From Streptomyces wuyuanensis (GTDB lineage: Bacteria > Actinomycetota > Actinomycetes > Streptomycetales > Streptomycetaceae), in assembly GCF_900103455.1 (NCBI RefSeq), contig NZ_FNHI01000009.1, positions 146,454 through 210,453 on the forward strand: DNA of 64,000 nt. The letters are read 5' to 3'. Of this stretch, positions 7,888 to 18,100 are shown piece by piece. Below the pieces are notes generated by a model, which did no database searches, was not told the origin of the DNA, and saw only the letters and a program-made list of their open reading frames with translations. Position numbers and translations under genes: made by a program. Each line of letters opens with the position of its first letter. The first letter of the stretch is position 1.

Positions 7888-9384
7888 TTGGAGGCGGTCA
7901 CGATCCCACCGCAACCGGATCATTCGCACGCGCCCGTGCTGGAGGCGCTGGATGCCTACCACCGCAGCGGGCAGACGCCCTTTACGCCGCCCGGCCACAA
8001 GCAGGGCCTCGGGGCGGATCCGCGTGCCGTGGCCGTGCTGGGGCCGGGAGTCTTTCGGTCCGACCTCCTCGCCACCTCCGGGCTCGACGACCGCAGTGCC
8101 TCGGGAGGCGTCCTGGAACGGGCTCAGCGGCTCATGGCAGACGCGGTGGGCGCGACCCACACGTTCTTCTCCACCTGCGGCAGTTCCCTGTCCGTCAAGG
8201 CGAGTATGCTCGCCGTCGCCGGGCCGGGCGAGAAGCTGCTGGTGGGCCGCGACGCGCACAAGTCCGTGGTGGCCGGGCTGATCCTGTCCGGAATGCGGCC
8301 CGTGTGGGTGGATCCGCAATGGGATGCCGAACGGCATCTGGCGCACCCTCCGTCGGTGGACGCGTTCGACGAAGCGCTCCGCGAGCACCCCGACGCCAAG
8401 GGCGCGTTGGTGACCAGCCCGACGCCGTACGGCAGCTGCGCCGACCTGTCCGCGCTGGCCGCACTCTGCCACAGGCACGGCCTGCCGCTGCTGGTGGACG
8501 AGGCGTGGGGCGCCCATCTGCCCTTCCACGACGACCTGCCGACCTGGGCGATGGACGCCGGCGCCGACGTCTGCGTGACCTCCGTGCACAAGATGGGCAG
8601 TGGGCTGGAGCAGGGTTCGGTGTTCCATCTCAGCGGTGGACTGGTGGACCCCGCAGTGCTGAAGTCCCGTGAGGATCTGCTGGGCACCACGAGCCCTTCC
8701 GTACTCATCTACGCCGCCCTGGACGCCTGGCGGCGCCACATGGTCGAAGAGGGCAAGGAACTGCTCCAGAACGCCCTCGAACTGGCCGGAGCCGTCCGGT
8801 CGTCGATCGCCTCCATCGACGGGATGCATGTCGACGGACGCCCCGACTACGTCGGACCGGGGCTCGCGGCCGATCTGGACCCGCTGCCCGTCGTCATCGA
8901 TGTGTCGGGCCTCGGCATCAGCGGCTACCGGGGCGCGGACTGGCTCCGTCGGCATCACCGCGTGAACCTGCATCTCGCCGATCACCGCCGCATCAGCGCA
9001 CAGCTCACGTACGCGGACGACCACGACTCGGCGGCCGCGCTGCTGACGGCCCTGCGGGACCTGGCCGACAACGCCCCCTCGCTCCGCCCCGCGACCGCCG
9101 TCCACGTGCCGCCGCCCGTCGAGTTGCGCCTCGAACAGGCCGCCCTGCCGCGGGACGCGTACTTCGGCCCCACGGAGCAGGTTCCCCTGCGGGACGCGAT
9201 GGGCCGGGTCGCGGCGGAGATGGTCACGCCGTACCCGCCCGGCATCCCGGTCGTCGTGCCCGGGGAACGTCTGAACGGGTCCGTGCTGGCGTACCTGGCA
9301 AGCGGCGAGGAGGCGGGAATGGTCGTGCCGGACACCGCGGACCCGCGACTGGCCACCCTGCGGGTGGTCGCGGAACGCGCCTGA
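7888..9384 (+). CDS. PLP-dependent Orn/Lys/Arg decarboxylase family protein
   Basis: A protein of about 498 residues in the fold-type I PLP group of basic amino acid decarboxylases. N-terminal FTPPGHKQG is the family signature. STCGSSLSVKA and VDEAWGAH bind the cofactor, and SVHKMGSG supplies the Schiff-base lysine. The C-terminal domain ends with TPYPPGIPVVVPGE, also typical. The start is unclear: TTG 7888 has no good ribosome-binding site, while GGAGG at 7890-7894 points to an initiation near 7903, where the codon is ATC. It begins a three-gene same-strand run with a transporter and a second PLP enzyme. The substrate (ornithine, lysine, arginine or related) is undetermined. Confidence 0.88.
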   Translation: MEAVTIPPQPDHSHAPVLEALDAYHRSGQTPFTPPGHKQGLGADPRAVAVLGPGVFRSDLLATSGLDDRSASGGVLERAQRLMADAVGATHTFFSTCGSSLSVKASMLAVAGPGEKLLVGRDAHKSVVAGLILSGMRPVWVDPQWDAERHLAHPPSVDAFDEALREHPDAKGALVTSPTPYGSCADLSALAALCHRHGLPLLVDEAWGAHLPFHDDLPTWAMDAGADVCVTSVHKMGSGLEQGSVFHLSGGLVDPAVLKSREDLLGTTSPSVLIYAALDAWRRHMVEEGKELLQNALELAGAVRSSIASIDGMHVDGRPDYVGPGLAADLDPLPVVIDVSGLGISGYRGADWLRRHHRVNLHLADHRRISAQLTYADDHDSAAALLTALRDLADNAPSLRPATAVHVPPPVELRLEQAALPRDAYFGPTEQVPLRDAMGRVAAEMVTPYPPGIPVVVPGERLNGSVLAYLASGEEAGMVVPDTADPRLATLRVVAERA

Positions 9385-9554
9385 GCCGGAGGTCGCGGCG
9401 CACCGGGCCCGGATGACGCGGCTCTGAGACGCCCGACCCTCGTCCGACCGCCCCATCCGGCAATACACCTCGTCCCACGTCTGTCGCCCCACCGGGCCGC
9501 CGTGATCTCCTACGGCAGTCGGCACGCGCTGAACTCACCGCCCGTGGGGGGAAC

Positions 9555-10946
9555 ATGTCCGAGAGCCCGCCCTCGGCCGCGGCGCCCGAGGGCCCGGGTT
9601 GCGATTCCGGGCGTCCCGCGCCCGCCGGGCCGCTGCCGCGTTCCGTGCGGATCGGGTACGGACTGGGATCCCTGGGCACGGGAACGTTCGGCACCGTGCC
9701 GGGTCTGATCCTGCTGTACTACCTCACCAATGTGCTGGCCGTACCGGCCGCGTGGGCCGGGGTCGCGGTGTTCCTGCCCAAGGCCTGGGACGTGCTGATC
9801 AATCCACTGGTGGGGGCGGCGGCCGACCGCAGCCGGGTGCAGGGCGGTTCACGGCGGCCGTTCCTGCTGGCGGGCGCGCTGTCGCTGCCTCCGCTGTTCG
9901 CGCTGGTCTTCGTCGCGCCCCCGGTGCGAGGGGCGGGCGCGGCCGTGTACGTGGGCGTGCTGTTCACCCTGGCCGCAACCGCCTACGCCGTGTTCCAGGT
10001 GCCGTACGTGACGATGCCCGCGGAGATGACGGAGGACGCGGTCGAGCGGGGACGCGTACTGGGCTGGCGGGTCGGTTTCCTCGGCGTGGCGATCCTGCTG
10101 TCCGGCGCTCTCGCCCCGGCGATCGCCCATGCCGAGGGCGACAGCGCCGGCGGCTACCGGCTGATGGGCGTGACGGTGGCGGCACTGCTCGCGGCAGGCA
10201 TGCTCGGCGCCTGGTACTTCACCGGGCGCGCCCCGGTGGTTACCAGGAGCGAGGCAGAGCCGACGCTGCGCTCGCAGTTGGCGGCCGCCCGCGACAACGA
10301 GCCGTTCCGGTATCTGCTGGGGATGTGGGCGCTGCAGGCGCTGGCCGCGGGGACGATGCTCGCCGGGGCGCAGTACTTCGCCACCTACACGATCGGTGCG
10401 GCCGCGGCCGTCACCCCGCTGTTCGCCTGCATGATCGGCCCGTTGGTGCTGATGATGCCGGTGTGGAACCGGCTGACGCGGGCGCGCGGTGTGAAGTACG
10501 CCCAGTGGTGCGCCTCGTCGTTGTTCGCCGCCGGGGCGTCGGTCCTGTTCCTCACGCCGTGGACGGGCCCGGCCCTGGGCTACGCGGCGGTGGCGGTGGT
10601 CGGAATCGCCTACGCGGGCCTCCAGTTGCTGCCGCTGACGATGCTCGCCGACACGCTCGCGGTCGATGCGCTCCGCACCGGCAGGCGGCGCGCGGCGACC
10701 TTCACCGGGCTGTGGACGGCCGCGGAGACCCTCGCGTTCGCGCTCGGCGCCGGGCTCTTCGCGCTGCTCCTCGCGATAACGGGGTTCCGCTCCTCCGACG
10801 CCTCACGACAGGTCGAGCAGCCGGCCGCGGCCCTGACGGGCGTGACCGTCGGAATGAGCCTGCTCCCGGCACTGCTCACCGTGACGAGCCTGTGGCTGCT
10901 GCACCGGTACCGCGAAGAGCAGCCGGCCGTCTCGGGCACGACCTGA
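9555..10946 (+). CDS. MFS transporter of the GPH (glycoside-pentoside-hexuronide) type
   Basis: A 463-residue protein with about 12 hydrophobic helices. GYGLGSLGTGTFGTVPGLIL begins helix 1. KAWDVLINPLVGAAADRSR is the GPH signature loop between helices 2 and 3 (D-x-x-x-P-x-x-G-x-x-x-D). ATG 9555 is preceded by GGGGGGAA. Its place between two PLP decarboxylase/lyase genes suggests it carries their substrate or product; specificity is not predictable from sequence. Confidence 0.85.
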   Translation: MSESPPSAAAPEGPGCDSGRPAPAGPLPRSVRIGYGLGSLGTGTFGTVPGLILLYYLTNVLAVPAAWAGVAVFLPKAWDVLINPLVGAAADRSRVQGGSRRPFLLAGALSLPPLFALVFVAPPVRGAGAAVYVGVLFTLAATAYAVFQVPYVTMPAEMTEDAVERGRVLGWRVGFLGVAILLSGALAPAIAHAEGDSAGGYRLMGVTVAALLAAGMLGAWYFTGRAPVVTRSEAEPTLRSQLAAARDNEPFRYLLGMWALQALAAGTMLAGAQYFATYTIGAAAAVTPLFACMIGPLVLMMPVWNRLTRARGVKYAQWCASSLFAAGASVLFLTPWTGPALGYAAVAVVGIAYAGLQLLPLTMLADTLAVDALRTGRRRAATFTGLWTAAETLAFALGAGLFALLLAITGFRSSDASRQVEQPAAALTGVTVGMSLLPALLTVTSLWLLHRYREEQPAVSGTT

Positions 10947-10992
10947 CCGCGCCTGTCCACCACCGCCGACCCTACAGAGGACGAGAACCGCC

Positions 10993-12477
10993 ATGCCGAC
11001 CGATCCCGCACTCCCCCAGGGCCGCGCCGCCCATGACGTCCTCGGCGAACTGCGTGCGCTGCGCGCCAAGGACGCCCCCACGCGGGGCGGCCGGACCTTC
11101 GCGTACGTCTACGACCCGGGTCTCGACGGCCTGGACGAGCTGGCGGCGGAGGCGTACGCCGCGTACGCCTCCGTCAACGGCCTGGACATGACGGTCTTCC
11201 CGAGCGTCGCGCGCCTGGAGAACGATCTCGTCGCGGCGGCGGTGTCGCTGCTGGGAACGCCCGGCGCGCAGGGCTCGTTCACCAGCGGCGGTACGGAGTC
11301 GATCCTGCTGGCGGTGAAGACGGCGCGCGATCACGCGCGGGCGGTGCGCGGGGTGACCGCGCCCCGGCTCGTCCTGCCGTCGACCGCGCACGCCGCGTTC
11401 CACAAGGCGGCCGCATACCTCGGTCTGGAGACCGTGGTGGTGCCGGTGGACGCGCGGACGTTCCGTGCCGACGCGGCGGCGACGGCTGCGGCCGTCACCG
11501 AGCAGACTGCCCTGGTGGTCGCCTCCGCGCCCTCGTACGCGCACGGGGTGGTCGACCCGGTACCGGAGATCGCCGCCGCAGCGGCGGAGCGCGGCGTGCT
11601 CTGCCATGTCGACGCGTGCATCGGCGGATGGCTGCTGCCGTACCTCCGCCGTGCCGGACGGCAGGTGCCCGACTTCGATCTCTCTGTGCCGGGCGTGACC
11701 TCGCTCTCGGTGGACCTGCACAAGTACGGGTACTCCGACAAGGGCGCGTCCGTCGTGCTGTACCGGGATGCCGGACTGCGCCGCCACCAGTACTTCGCGC
11801 ACGCGGGATGGCCGGGATACCCCGTGGTCAACCCGACGGTCCAGGGCTCCAAGCCGGCGGGCCTGCTGGCCCAGGCGTGGGCGGTGCAGCGGCACATCGG
11901 CGAGGACGGCTACACCGCGCTCGCCGAGCGAATCGCCGTGTCCATGGACCGGCTGCTGACGGGGCTGAGGGCCATGGACGGCGTACGGGTGCTGGGCGAC
12001 CCGGAGGCGAGTCTCGTCGCCTTCACCCCGACCGGTGCGGACGGGGCGCCGGACGCGAGTCGGATGCTGCACCTGGCCGACGAGATGCGCGAGCGCGGCT
12101 GGTACCTCCAGCCGCAGTTGTCCTTCGACGGCCTCCCGCCGAACCTCCATCTGACGCTGACGCCGGCCACCCAGGGCCGCGTCGACGCCCTGCTGGGCGA
12201 CCTTCGCACCTCGCTCGACGCGGCCCGCGCCCGGGAGCCGGTCACCGCCGACCCCGGCCTCGTCCGGCTCGCCGCGGACCTCGACCCGGACGCCCTGGGA
12301 TCCGACGAGATCGCCGCGGTCCTGGCCTTCGCCGGGCTCGACGGCAAGGACGACGGCGGGGGCGCGGTCGGCCTGCCGCGCCGCATGGCCCCGGTCCTCG
12401 CCCTGCTCGACGCGCTGCCCCGGCGTCTGAAGGAGCGGTTGCTGATCGAGTTCGTGGGGTCGGTGTTCCGGGTCTGA
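10993..12477 (+). CDS. group II PLP decarboxylase / sphingosine-1-phosphate lyase-like enzyme
   Basis: A 494-residue fold-type I PLP enzyme. FTSGGTESILLAVKTARDHA binds the cofactor phosphate, HVDACIGGWLLPY holds the pyridine-binding Asp, and SLSVDLHKYGYSDKGASVV carries the Schiff-base Lys. The DLHKYGY...KG signature and the YFAHAGWPGYP segment resemble sphingosine-1-phosphate lyase more than glutamate or aromatic decarboxylases. It starts 46 bp after the transporter with GAGGACGAG upstream. It converges on the phosphatase gene with only 19 bp between. A C-C bond cleavage of a phosphorylated amino alcohol is plausible but unproven. Confidence 0.85.
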   Translation: MPTDPALPQGRAAHDVLGELRALRAKDAPTRGGRTFAYVYDPGLDGLDELAAEAYAAYASVNGLDMTVFPSVARLENDLVAAAVSLLGTPGAQGSFTSGGTESILLAVKTARDHARAVRGVTAPRLVLPSTAHAAFHKAAAYLGLETVVVPVDARTFRADAAATAAAVTEQTALVVASAPSYAHGVVDPVPEIAAAAAERGVLCHVDACIGGWLLPYLRRAGRQVPDFDLSVPGVTSLSVDLHKYGYSDKGASVVLYRDAGLRRHQYFAHAGWPGYPVVNPTVQGSKPAGLLAQAWAVQRHIGEDGYTALAERIAVSMDRLLTGLRAMDGVRVLGDPEASLVAFTPTGADGAPDASRMLHLADEMRERGWYLQPQLSFDGLPPNLHLTLTPATQGRVDALLGDLRTSLDAARAREPVTADPGLVRLAADLDPDALGSDEIAAVLAFAGLDGKDDGGGAVGLPRRMAPVLALLDALPRRLKERLLIEFVGSVFRV

Positions 12478-12496
12478 GGCGACCGGCGAAGCGGGT

Positions 12497-15031
12497 TCAG
12501 AGCACGCGGACGCCGATGAGGCAGGTGTCGTCGTCGGTGTCGGACTTGCTGTGGGTGAGCAGGTGGTCCAGCCGCCGGTCGAGAGTCGCGGAGGCGGTCT
12601 GGGCCGTGCCGAGCAACTGGGTCAGGGAGTCGTGGACCGAGGTGTCGCGGCGCTCGACGAGGCCGTCGGTGTACATCAGCAGCGTGTCGCCCGGCTCCAG
12701 CTGGACGTCGGACTCCTCGTACTGCGCCTCACCGAGGGCGCCCAGGAGCAGTCCGCCGGGCATGGGGAGGGTGCTGGCGTCGGCGCCGCGCACGAGCACC
12801 GGGGGCAGATGTCCCGCCCTCGCCCAGCGCAGCGTGCGGGTCTCGGGGTCGTACAGGCCGCACACCGCGGTGGCGGTGACGTGTTCGGTGAGGTGGTGCG
12901 CCACGATGTTCAGCCAGGACAGCAGCTGCGCCGGGCCGGCGCCGGTGACCGCCAGGCCGCGCATGGCGTTGCGGAGGACGACCATGCCGGTGGCCGCCTC
13001 GATGCCGTGGCCGGCGACGTCGCCCACGCACAGCAGGATGCGCTTGGACGGCAGCACGACCGCGTCGTACCAGTCACCGCCGACGAGGGACTCGGATTCG
13101 GCCGGGCGGTAGCGCACGGCGACCTCGAGTCCGGGGGCGTCGAGCGGCGCACGGCGTGGCGGCATGATGGCGTGCTGGAGCTGGAGAGCGAGCCGGTTGC
13201 GCTCCGCGGACTCCTTCTCGGTGTGCTCCAGTTGGTCGCGGGTCGCGGCCAGCGCGACCTCGGTCCAGTGCTGCGAGGAGATGTCCTGGTAGGCGCCGCG
13301 CACGGCGATGAGGCGGCTGTCGGCGTCGAGGACGGGTTCGGCGATGACCCGGATGTGACGGGTGACGCCGTCGGGGCGCTGGAGGCGGAACGCCGTCGAG
13401 GCGGGCCGCCGGTGGTGCAGCACGGCCTGGAGGAAGCGGCCGATGGTGACCGCGTCGTCGGGGTGCGCATGGGCGGAGAGGTCCTGCAGGTGGACGGGGC
13501 TGTCGGTGACCGCGCGCCCGTACAGGGCGAAGAGCTGCCCGTTCCAGGTGACCTCGCCGCTGACCAGGTTCTCCTCGAAACCCCCTATGCGGCCGAGCCG
13601 CTGGGCGTGCTGGAGCAGGCTGGCCAGGCGCGCGGTCTCGTCCTCGATGCGCCAGATGAGCAGCACGGCGTGGCCGTGCCGGCTGATGCTGAGGTCGGCG
13701 ACGGTGTCGAGCGGTACCTGGTCGACGAGGGCGGTGAGGGTCATCCGCCGGGCGCGGAACGGTTCACCTGTCGCGTAGACGCGTTCGACCTTGTCGAAGA
13801 GATCGCTGTCCGCGGCCGCCATGGGGTACGCCTCGAGCAGCAGCGCGCCGCTGACGGCGCTGCGGGGCCGGCCCGCCGGGTCGAGGAAGCGGCTGTTGGC
13901 GTGGCGGACCCGGAAGTCGGTGAGGTGGCCGTGCACGTCGAGGTGCGGGGTGAGGACGAGCGCCGGATCGTGCAGTCCCTCGGCCAGTTCGACGAGTTCG
14001 GACACGCCGGCGGGCTCCCGCGGCGTCCGGAGACCCGTGTCGGCGGGGGCGCTCTCCATGGTGCGGGCGCACAGTTCGGCCAGTGCGTCGAGCTGCCGCT
14101 CCACGGCGGGCGCCCGCTCCGGGAGGAGCTGTGGCCAGCAGATCTCCAGGACTCCGTTGATCCTGCCGCCGGTTCCGGCCGGGAGGGCGACCCGGCCGCC
14201 CTCCGCGGTCCGGCTGTGGCCGATGGACGGAACACCCGCCTCCGCGAGGGAGGGGATGTGCACCGGCCGCCGCTCGCCGAGCGCCTGGCGGGCGACGGTG
14301 GCCACACCGGGCGGCACGTACCGCCAGCGGGCCGCCTCGTCCGGGCTGAAGCCGGCGTGTCCGCTGAGCGAGAGGGAGCCGTCCGTCCCCGCGGTCCACA
14401 CGGCGACGGCCGACGCCCCCAGCGGGGCCAGGGCGTGCTGGAGCAGCGACTCGGCGACCGCCTGGGTGTCGCCGGAGGCCAGCGCGGCGCTCTCGGCCGT
14501 ACGCAGCCGCACGGAGACGGACCGGCCCGGTCCCTGCTCCTCCGGGTCCCCGTGGGCCCGCCGGACGAACTCGCCCGCGATGTCGGCGACCTCGTCACGG
14601 GCGGCCTGGTTGATGATGTCCGCCGCCAGTTCGAGCTGCGACAGTCCCGCCTGGTCGGCGAGTTCGGCCAGCTGCACGGCCGCCTGTGCCGGGCCGCAGC
14701 TGAGCCTTTCGATCAGCACGCCCTTGGCGAGCTCGATGAGGGCCCGTCCGTCGGCTGCCGCGTGCGCGGCACGGATCTCCCCGCGGAGCCGTTCCACCGT
14801 GGCGGCCAGGCGGCCGACGCTGGAGCTGCGGTCCGGTGCGCCCTCGGGCCCGGCGGGGGCGAGTCCCGTGCCGGGGCCACCGGGCTCCGAGGAAGGCGGA
14901 GGCGTGCCCGGCTCGGCCCCGTGTGCCGGGTCCGGTCCGGGCGGCGATCCGGTGCCGGACACCGGCACGGCCGCGGGAGCGAGCAGCGCGTCGTCACCGG
15001 GTGGGTTCCCGGCGGGCTCGGTTCGGCTCAT
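12497..15031 (-). CDS. multi-sensor SpoIIE-type PP2C phosphatase with N-terminal ANTAR-like segment, GAF and PAS domains
   Basis: An 844-residue cytoplasmic signalling phosphatase. After a Pro/Gly-rich leader, residues about 73-148 resemble an ANTAR helical module (LIELAKGVLIERLSCGPAQA). A GAF domain (about 170-330), a PAS-like segment (about 350-440) and a PAS fold-3 domain (about 465-590) follow. The C-terminal 240 residues are a SpoIIE/PP2C domain with VGGDWYDAVVLPSKRILLCV, GDVAGHGIEAATGM and YTDGLVERRD holding the metal-binding Asp residues. Such proteins dephosphorylate STAS antagonists to release sigma factors. It lies downstream of, and in line with, the hybrid kinase gene. The start has GAGGAG 11 nt upstream. 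Confidence 0.9.
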   Translation of the reverse strand: MSRTEPAGNPPGDDALLAPAAVPVSGTGSPPGPDPAHGAEPGTPPPSSEPGGPGTGLAPAGPEGAPDRSSSVGRLAATVERLRGEIRAAHAAADGRALIELAKGVLIERLSCGPAQAAVQLAELADQAGLSQLELAADIINQAARDEVADIAGEFVRRAHGDPEEQGPGRSVSVRLRTAESAALASGDTQAVAESLLQHALAPLGASAVAVWTAGTDGSLSLSGHAGFSPDEAARWRYVPPGVATVARQALGERRPVHIPSLAEAGVPSIGHSRTAEGGRVALPAGTGGRINGVLEICWPQLLPERAPAVERQLDALAELCARTMESAPADTGLRTPREPAGVSELVELAEGLHDPALVLTPHLDVHGHLTDFRVRHANSRFLDPAGRPRSAVSGALLLEAYPMAAADSDLFDKVERVYATGEPFRARRMTLTALVDQVPLDTVADLSISRHGHAVLLIWRIEDETARLASLLQHAQRLGRIGGFEENLVSGEVTWNGQLFALYGRAVTDSPVHLQDLSAHAHPDDAVTIGRFLQAVLHHRRPASTAFRLQRPDGVTRHIRVIAEPVLDADSRLIAVRGAYQDISSQHWTEVALAATRDQLEHTEKESAERNRLALQLQHAIMPPRRAPLDAPGLEVAVRYRPAESESLVGGDWYDAVVLPSKRILLCVGDVAGHGIEAATGMVVLRNAMRGLAVTGAGPAQLLSWLNIVAHHLTEHVTATAVCGLYDPETRTLRWARAGHLPPVLVRGADASTLPMPGGLLLGALGEAQYEESDVQLEPGDTLLMYTDGLVERRDTSVHDSLTQLLGTAQTASATLDRRLDHLLTHSKSDTDDDTCLIGVRVL

Positions 15032-15115
15032 GACGCTGCGGACTCCTCGGTGTCAGCGTGGTGAGGGAGGCTGTGCGTACTCCGGTACGGGTCGTTCGCC
15101 GCGGCGCGGCGTGCG

Positions 15116-18100
15116 TCACGGGGCACTCAGCCACCTGCGCAGGCAGGCCACGAGATCGTCGGCGTTCACGGGCTTGGTGACGTAGTCGCTGGCTCCGGCG
15201 GCGAGGCTCTTCTCCCGGTCGCCGGGCATCGCCTTCGCCGTGACCGTGATGATCGGCAGGGTCGTGTGCTGGGGCATCTGACGGATCTTGGACGTGGCCG
15301 TGTAGCCGTCCATCTCCGGCATCATCACGTCCATGAGGATCAGGTCGACCTCGGGGTGCGCGGCCAGCTTGTCGATGCCCTGCCTGCCGTTCTCGGCGTG
15401 GAGGACGCGGATGCCGTGCAGTTCGAGGATGCCGCTCAGCGCGTACAGGTTGCGGGCGTCGTCGTCGACGACGAGGACCGTACGGCCCTGGAGTCCCCCG
15501 GCGGCGCTCGGCGGCTGCTGGTGGGTCTCCTCCACCCGGACCAGCGGTACGACGTCTCCCGGCTGCTCGGCCGAGAGGTACAGCGCGATGCGTTCGCGGA
15601 GTTCGTCCAGGCTGGACAGCAGCTCCAGCGGACGCTCGTGGACGCGGGACTGGAGCGCGCGCTCGTCCGCCGCGTCGAGCCGGCGGTTGTTGTGGGCGAG
15701 TACGGGAACGGTCCGCAGCGCGGCGTCCCCGTCCATCGCGTCGAGGAAGCGCAGTGCCTGTCCGTCGGCCATGTCGAGTTCGAGGACCACGCAGTGGAAG
15801 GGGTCGGTGGCGAGGGCGGCGGCCGCCTCCTCCGGTCCGACCGAGGCGACGACCTCGAAGGTGTCCCGGTCGGGCAGATCGGCTCCGGCGAGTTCGCCGA
15901 CCGCGCTCTCGGCCACGAGCGACAGCAGTCCGCGGGGGCGTTCCTCGATCACCAGCAGCCGCCGGGTCTGCCGGGCCCGCCCGGCGCCGAACGCCCCGGC
16001 CGGCCGCTCGCCCTCGACGGTCTCGACGGCTTCCTCGGTCTCCGCCGGAGGACGGGCGGGATCGTCGGTCTGGCCCTGGAAGTCGGCGCGGGCGACCGGG
16101 AGGTAGAGCGTGAAGGTGCTGCCCTGGCCCAGTGCGCTCTCGGCGGTCACCGCGCCGCCCAGCAGATGCGCGATCTCGCGGCTGATCGACAGTCCCAGGC
16201 CCGTGCCGCCGTACTTGCGGCTGGTCGTCCCGTCCGCCTGCTGGAAGGCACCGAAGATGACCTCGAGCTGCTGCTCGGCGATGCCGATGCCGGTGTCCTC
16301 GACGCGGAAGGCCACGACGGCGCCGCCGCGGTGGACGGAGTCGGGCAGTTCCGCCTCGGACGCCGGTTCGATACGCAGTTCCACACTGCCGCGCTCGGTG
16401 AACTTGACCGCGTTGGAGATGAGATTGCGCAGCACCTGGCGGAGCCGGGAGTCGTCGGTCACCAGGTCGGCCGGGACGCCGGGGGCGGTGGTGATGGTGA
16501 AGTCGAGGCTCTTCTGCGTGGTGACCGGCCGGAACGTCGCCTCGACGTAGTCGAGCAGCGGGCGCAGCGCGACGCGCTCCGGGTTGATGTCCATCTTTCC
16601 GGCCTCGACCTTGGACAGGTCGAGGATGTCGTTGATGAGCTGGAGCAGGTCGGAGCCGGCCGAGTGGATGATGCCGGCGTACTCCACCTGCTTCGGCGTG
16701 AGGTTCCGGGTCGGGTTCTGGGCCAGCAACTGGGCGAGGATCAGCAGGCTGTTGAGCGGGGTGCGCAGCTCGTGACTCATGTTGGCCAGGAACTCCGACT
16801 TGTACCTGGAGGCGAGAGCCAACTGCTGTGCGCGGTCCTCCAGTTCCTGCCGCGCCTGCTCGATCTCGAGGTTCTTGCCCTCGATGGCGCTGTTGCGGTC
16901 CGCCAGCAGGGCGGCCTTCTCCTCCAGTTCGGCGTTGGACCGCTGGAGCTCCTCCTGCTGGACCTGGAGTTCCTCGGAGCGGGACTGCAACTCCGTCGCC
17001 AGTCGCTGCGACTCGCCGAGCAGTTCGTCGGTGCGGGCGTTGGCGACGATGGTGTTGACGTTGACGCCGATCATCTCCATGAGCTGCCCGAGGAAGTCCC
17101 GGTGGACCGGGGTGAACGGCGTGAACGAGGCCAGTTCGATGACGCCGAGGACCTGTTCGTCCACGACGACGGGCAGCACGATCAGGCTTCCCGGCGTCGT
17201 GCGGCCGAGGCCGGAGGAGATGACGTAGTCGCCCGGCACGTTGTCCGCGGCGATCGTGCGGCGACTGCGGGCGGCCTGGCCCACGAGGGAGTCGCCCAGC
17301 CGGAAGCGGTCCTCGCCGGGTGTGCCCGCCGGGCGCCCGTACGAGCCGACGAGGCGGAGTTCGGCGCCGTCCTGGGTCTCCTCGGCGAGGTAGAAGGCGC
17401 CGTACTGGGCGGAGACGAGCGGGGTCAGCTCGTCCATGACCAGCTCGGCCACCACCGCCAGGTCGCGGTGGCCCTGCATCAGCCCGGAGATCCGGGCGAG
17501 GTTGGTCTTGAGCCAGTCCTGTTCGTGGTTGGCGCGGGTGGTGGCGCGCAGCGACTCCACCATCGCGTTGATGTTGTCCTTGAGTTCGGAGACCTCGCCC
17601 GAGGCGTCGACGGTGATGGAGCGGGTCAGGTCGCCCTCGGCGACGGCGCTGGTGACCTCGGCGATGGCACGGACCTGGCGGGTGAGGTTCCCGGCCAGCT
17701 CGTTCACGTTCTCCGTGAGCCGCTTCCAGGTGCCGGAGACTCCCTCGACCTCGGCCTGCCCGCCCAGCCGGCCCTCGCTGCCGACCTCCCGGGCGACACG
17801 GGTCACCTCGGCGGCGAACGACGACAGCTGGTCGACCATCGTGTTGATGGTCGTCTTCAGCTCCAGGATCTCGCCCCGCGCGTCCACGTCGATCTTCTTC
17901 GACAGATCGCCGTTGGCGACGGCGGTGGTGACCTGGGCGATGTTGCGCACCTGGTTGGTCAGATTGGTCGCCATGGAGTTGACGTGGTCGGTGAGGTCCT
18001 TCCACGTGCCGGCGACGTTCGGCACCCGGGCCTGGCCGCCGAGCCGGCCCTCGGTGCCGACCTCTCGGGCGACGCGGGTGACCTCGTCGGCGAACGCGGA

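Noticed and set aside
13791..15185. Long plus-strand frame over the SpoIIE phosphatase
   Set aside because: Ser/Arg/Ala-rich shadow frame without domains, opposite a well-supported multidomain gene.
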